Translations under genes and position numbers: made by a program
The notes under the pieces: model-generated
Told to the model about the DNA's origin: nothing
Database searches by the model: none
Seen by the model: the letters and a program-made list of their open reading frames with translations, nothing else
Origin: Anaeramoeba flamelloides
Taxonomy: Eukaryota > Metamonada > Anaeramoebidae
Assembly: GCA_027625915.1 (NCBI GenBank)
Contig: JANTQA010000032.1
Coordinates: 2,852,001-2,916,000 of the forward strand
DNA: 64,000 bases
Direction: 5' to 3'
Part shown: in pieces, positions 58,912 through 64,000 of the stretch
How positions within the stretch are numbered: position 1 is the stretch's first letter
How the letters are laid out: each line of letters begins with the position of its first letter

Positions 58912-61900
58912 TTAATTTTCTAATTCCGAAAATTGGGATTCATTTGATTCCACTTCGCTTACTAACAACTTTGCTAATAACATATCGTCATCAATTTCCA
59001 AATTATTATTATTATTATTATAATCACCATTAATGAAAGGGTTAATTATCTGTTGTAATTTTTCAAATGCCTCTTCCAATTTCAATTGCAACTGCGGATA
59101 ATTTGAGCCAGCTTTATAGGAATGGAGATTTATTGCCTTATTTAAACAATCTATGAATTTGATAAAGGTATTTTGCAATTCAATAATATGCTCTTGTCGA
59201 TTTTTTTTCTTTTTCTGTAAAAACACCTTCGCATATTCAAGTGGCCCTTTATGCACTTGGGTTAACAGGGATCCCATCAAGAGCCCCTGTAATATTTTAA
59301 TTCTGGTATCAAATTTGCTTAATTCAATTTCAAATTGTGTAATTTTTTTTTGCAATTCCTGTATGGCGACTTCAATTGGGGTATAATCTTGTATTTCCTT
59401 CCTAATCACCTTTATTCTAGTTTTCATATAAGGGAAATATTTTTCAGTTGTTAGAATTGTCTTTTTCAAACAGGTATCTTCAAAGTCGTCGGTTTGTCGA
59501 CCAGATAGAGTGTAATGCTCTTCATAAGAAAATTCATTTACATTGTTCATTTTTTCAAACATTGACACACGTTTAATATTTTCATTTGTATCAAAAAATG
59601 GTGTCACTGTTGTGATTACAAAATAAATTTTATTGGGATTTAAATTTTTTAATTGAATTTCTTCATCGTCTAAAAAAATAACATTTTCTTTACCATATTT
59701 ATTTATTAATTGATTTTCAATTTTATTTTTTAAATCGAGAATTAACATTTTTTCATCACACTTGTAAATATATTCCATATCACCATAAATGCACTCATTA
59801 TCATCATCATCATCGTCGTCGTCATCGTCTTTAATTATTTTTTTACCAAAAAATGCAACTCTGTAATAATGACCAACATTTCTTGTATAATCAAACAATT
59901 CCATTATTAATTTATCATAACTTATCTTCATTTCATTATAAGATAAGGAAATTGAATTAAAATCCCTATTTACGGTTAAAATCTGTATCAAAATCTGATT
60001 AACATCACAAACCAATTCATAACATTTACCTTTATTAAAATATTCAATGGCCCTTTTAAAGCAATTAATTAAATTTTTTTTAGAAAAAATAGAATTATCA
60101 ATTGAATCAAAGTCTATTAGATGTATATCCCTTGTCAAAATGATTTCTTCTTTAATAGACTGATTGACGTTTATTAAATCCTTAATTATCCGTTTGGGTA
60201 AATTGAATTGGTCGTTCATGGAAATAGAATTATTGTTATGATTATGGTTATTCTTTATATCAATATTTTTCACCATTTCAATAATTATCAAAACCTTATG
60301 TAGCATTATTACGCCTGCCTCTGCGTGGCACTCATTTGATACCATCAGTTCTTCTAGTTTTGTTAGCCAGTTAAATCGCAAATTGGGATAATTGAAATAA
60401 TTATTCGCTATTTGGTGCAAAAAATCTGCATGTATTAAAAAATTATTTTTGTAATCATGGATTTTTAAACAGTTTAATAAAATTCCCAATAAGCGATCGA
60501 TCAATTTATTGATTTGTATTAAAAACTGCGGATTATTAGTCTTTTCAGTTAACTTTCGAATAATTGAAAAGCATTTTTTATAATAATGGAATTCCCTTTT
60601 TTCAAATTTTTTATTAACATCACCAATTAAAGAATGAATTGCCAAACTTGTTTGAATTTCCATTTGATTCAGATCATTCGTTAAATTATAATTCTTTAAT
60701 AAGAATAAAAAGATTAAATTATTGGTCAAAGATCGTGTGCTTTGGTTATGATATATTATTTTTTGGAAAATACTGTCAATTATTTTATGTAAGATTTTAT
60801 TATTATTATATTTATGAAAAGATAAATTATAATTATTTGAATTATCATAATTTTGATTTAATTGATTATTATTCTTCTTGTTTTTATTTAGAAAGATTTT
60901 TTTATCAAATTTATCTAAAAAAATGATCAAAATTTTGAAATAATTATTAATAATAAAATAATTGTTTGATTTGTTAAAAATATAAATTAATAATTCGAAA
61001 AATTTATTAAAATGGTTTCTTTTTTCATTAATATTTTCATTATTTAAAAATTTATTAAATTTAATTAAAAATTTTTTTAATATTCTTAAAATTATTAAAT
61101 TAACTTGATGATTAAGTTTCTTTTCATAATTATAATCTTCGTAATGAATTTCCTTTTCAGTATTATAAAAAATATTGTCTTCATCCTCTTTATCTTTCTT
61201 TTGTCTTTTTAAAGTTTTTGTTTTTAAAGTTTTCCATTTTCTAATTCTTCCCTTATAATTGCTACCAGTACTACCACTACCACTGACGCTATTATTATTA
61301 GTAGTAGTATTACTATTAGTATTATTATCATCATCATTATTATTATTATTGCCACTGCTATTGGTGCGACTACCAAGACTATTTTTCCTTCTAATAACAC
61401 CACTATTATTAATTTCAGTTTTAATTTTATTTAAAGAGTTTGTCAATTTGTGATTTATTCTTGGAGATCTTAAAAATTTAAGTTTCTTTGAAGAATATGA
61501 TGAATTAGATGAAGTTGGCGAATTCACTCTGTTTGGCGATTTAATTTTATTTGGTGAATTTGATCTATTAGAATTCACATCAATTTTCATTGATCTCAAA
61601 TCAAAACTATCAGATTTGGTTTTTTTCTTTTTTTTTTTTTTTTTTTTTTTTTTCCATTCTCCTTCTCATCATCATCATTCTCATTCTCATTATCATTTAC
61701 TTTATCTTGATAAAGTTTTTTAATATAATCCTCTTTTAATTCATTAAATTGTTGTTCTAAGGATAACGATGGTGAAGTAGGATTATTAATTGAATTAGAT
61801 TTTTTCTTTTTTCGTTTCATTCTCTTGATTGGAAGTGATAAATTACGACTATTTTCTAATTTTTTAATATTCCATTCATCATCATCATTATCTTGGTTTA

Positions 61901-64000
61901 ACATATCATTGCCATTATTTAATTTATTATGATCATTCTCATTATTATCAAGTTCCTCTGTGCTGTTGCTTTTAAACATTGATTTAGGATTTAAAATATT
62001 TTGTCTTTGGTTATTTTTTTGACTCGAAGTTACCGATAGCGTTTTAAATCCATCAGTAATTTGCTTTTCAATTTTCAATTTTTTTTTTAAAATTTTTCTT
62101 TCATTTTCTTTTTTCTTTCTTTCTCTGCCCTTTTTACCAGATAATTTTAGTAATTTGGATTTGCCCACGTATTGAAAAGAATCAATACAGAATTTTAAAA
62201 AATCAAAAAATCTGTTTTTGTTATCAATAGTTGTATATCCCCACCATTCAAATAAATAATCTAAATCAATAAATTTTAAAATAAACAAGCAATTAATCAA
62301 AATGTTTCGCTTATCTTTCAAACTAAAGCATATCATTTTATGATAGTTATTGCTTAAAATTATTAAAATTGGGAAATATACAGATACCAATTGACTTTTT
62401 TTTTGGAAATTATTAAGTAGTTTTTTATCAAAATCATGTTTTATAAATATTTGCCTAATTAAATTAAAAATTAATAATAAATTATTTTTCATTATTGTTT
62501 GACTGCTAATGCTAAATATGAATTGTAATTCGTTGATGATTAATTTAAGAAAAAAATGTTTCTGTATTAAACGCTTGATAATATTATTCTTTTGATTGCG
62601 ATAATTACCCTTTTTTATTGAAAAAACGTCTTGAAAAGATGATATCGGTAAATTTAATTGAATATAATTTTGGTTATCGAATAGGAATGCTAAAAAATTG
62701 ATTTTAAATTTAATAAATTTATTGAGGTCCTCTTGAATTTGTTTATTCTTATTTAATTGATTTAAATAATTTATTATTAATGTAAAAACAAAATTTTTAT
62801 CAATTATTAATAATAAATCCTTTAAAAAATAGGCTAAATATTGATTAATATTTTGGCAGATTTGAAATTTTTTTTTAAAATTTGAAATAATATGTTGGCC
62901 CAATAGAGAAATTAATTCTTCAATTCGATTTAAAAAAGTTTTTTCAAATAAATTATTTTTATTTTCATTATCAATCAATATAGTTTTATTATTTAAATAT
63001 AAAATAATTGATTTAATTATTATTTTAAATAAAAACCAATTATTATATAATGTTTTGGATTTCTTGTTTTTTGTTTTTTTCTTTTCTTTTTCTAATTTTG
63101 ATTTTAATTTTCTATTCCATAATATTATAATTTCTTCAAAAAAATAATAATCATCTTGCTTGGAAATAAAATAGTCAAAATATTTGTTTAAATAAATTAA
63201 TAATATTGGATTTGGGTATCTATTATTTTGATGATTTACAAATTTATTGTTATTGTTATTGTTATTATTATTATTGTTATTATTAGGATTCTCAGTTTTA
63301 TTTTCACTTTCATTTTCACTTTCAATATTCTTTTCAATTTCATTTCCATTTTCATTCTCATTCTTGTTTGTATTTTCATTTCCATCTTCATTTCCATTTC
63401 CATTCCCATTCCCATTCCCATTTTCATTTTCAGAATTGTCATATTTAGAACTAGTAAAATTATTATTGAATTTAGTTAAAAATTTCAAAAATATATTAAA
63501 AGTTTTTTCTTTAATCATTGCATTACCATTCAACAAAGTGTTTAAAAAAATATCCATAAAAAAATGTAAATATCGAATTAAACTATTGTGTGATAGTTTC
63601 GTTATTTGATTTAAAGATTCAATAAATTTATAATCCATTTGGCAATTGTCTTTTAATTTGATATAATTTTTAAATATTTCCCGAATTATTTTATTCTGGG
63701 GGAAAACCGTACTAATTAGTTTTGTTCTAATTTTCAATACATTTTTTTTATGCTTTTTATCTTTATTTATGATATTACTATTTTTAATTCCCTTTAAGTA
63801 TTGTTCTTTTGGTATTTCATTAAAAATATTTAAATAATAATTAGTTTCAAGAGAGTGATGAAACGTTAATATGCAATATCCAATTGCTTTTATTTTTATA
63901 TTTTTTTGAATTTGATATATTGTAAATAAAATGTGTTCTTTTTTATTCAGAATTCCATTTAATGAAAATTTAATTTCATCATGAAATTTGGGGTTTCTTT
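58912..64000 (-). CDS. DOCK-family RhoGEF, 5' end beyond the window, frame broken in a homopolymer
   Basis: The gene enters from the right edge, and roughly 1,690 residues are visible. At the edge the frame reads RNPKFHDEIKFSL, EHILFTIYQIQ and AIGYCIL, then LKIRTKLISTVFPQN (63690-63998). This is the DHR-1 (C2-like) lipid-binding domain and its exit, nearest the DOCK-C/D (zizimin) type. A long Asn/Lys-rich, helical middle follows. The DHR-2 exchange domain occupies about 60400-59000: FNWLTKLEELMVSNECHAEAG, YYRVAFFG, ITTVTPFFD, CLKKTILTTEKYFPYMKTRI, YTPIEVAIQEL and VHKGPLEYAKVFL. DOCK proteins load Rac or Cdc42 with GTP at membranes to drive actin remodelling. The frame changes within a poly-A run of the coding strand at about 61621-61653. 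One frame ends at 61596, and the other continues as TKSDSFDLRSMKIDVNSN with no ATG of its own. A homopolymer length error, or less likely a small intron or real mutation, explains this. Two separate genes are unlikely. Confidence 0.9.
61621..61653. repeat. Long T homopolymer at the DOCK frame break
   Basis: An almost pure T run of about 30 bases (one C) lies in the plus strand, encoding poly-Lys on the coding strand. The reading frame of DOCK differs on its two sides, so its length is either mis-sequenced or variable. Confidence 0.9.

Noticed and set aside
59153-63609. Several plus-strand open frames opposite DOCK
   Set aside because: They are antisense shadows of Asn-, Asp- and Lys-codon repeats in the DOCK coding strand.
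61596-63737. A separate 713-residue gene upstream of a DOCK gene
   Set aside because: It continues the DHR-1 domain at its start and runs into DOCK at a homopolymer; its apparent start codon is TTG and its last residues are out of frame.

Overview
The window is a piece of a very AT-rich eukaryotic nuclear genome. It has GT-AG introns, long A/T homopolymers, (CA)n and (TA)n microsatellites, and proteins with long Lys/Glu, Asn and Ser runs. TAA and TGA both end recognisable proteins, which fits the standard code. The gene set (Rab5-like GTPase, coactosin, DOCK exchange factor, the TORC2 subunit Rictor, and a bacterial-type iron-sulfur protein with a presequence for a mitochondrion-related organelle) suggests an anaerobic or microaerophilic amoeboid protist. 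Anaeramoeba is my best guess, but that is an inference and not a sequence match.

Layout: 1-5904 AT-rich, no convincing gene; 5905-10398 (+) Rab5-like GTPase in three exons with a 3.8 kb intron; 13254-19964 (-) three-exon iron-sulfur protein with a 4.9 kb intron; 19965-27502 repeat-rich intergenic DNA with two Tc1/mariner-type MITEs and an old direct duplication; 27503-28060 (+) coactosin in two exons; 31208-32404 (-) PAAF1/Rpn14-like WD40 protein; 35769-37805 (+) Ser-rich, Lys-rich coiled-coil protein of unknown function; 37806-43830 intergenic with a possible 1.6 kb inverted-repeat element; 43831-44634 (+) ribosomal protein eS6; 47886-55017 (-) three-exon Rictor whose last 58 residues are a villin headpiece; 58912-64000 (-) DOCK-family RhoGEF that runs off the right edge, with its frame broken in a long homopolymer run.

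Functionally, three genes touch the actin cytoskeleton: coactosin, DOCK, and Rictor through its headpiece. Rictor and DOCK are neighbours on the same strand. eS6 is the classical read-out of TOR/S6K signalling, but here its tail has no phospho-acceptor residue. PAAF1 belongs to proteasome base assembly. The Fe-S protein probably works in redox metabolism inside a hydrogenosome-like organelle.

The most notable points are the Rictor-villin headpiece fusion and the organelle-targeted iron-sulfur protein built on a bacterial plan. The two families of palindromic MITEs, a 667-bp element present in two opposite copies 35 kb apart, and the split between short (94-272 bp) and very long (3.1-4.9 kb) introns also stand out. 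No tRNA, rRNA, CRISPR array or virus-like element could be recognised. All identifications rest on reading sequences and remembered family motifs; no database search was run.
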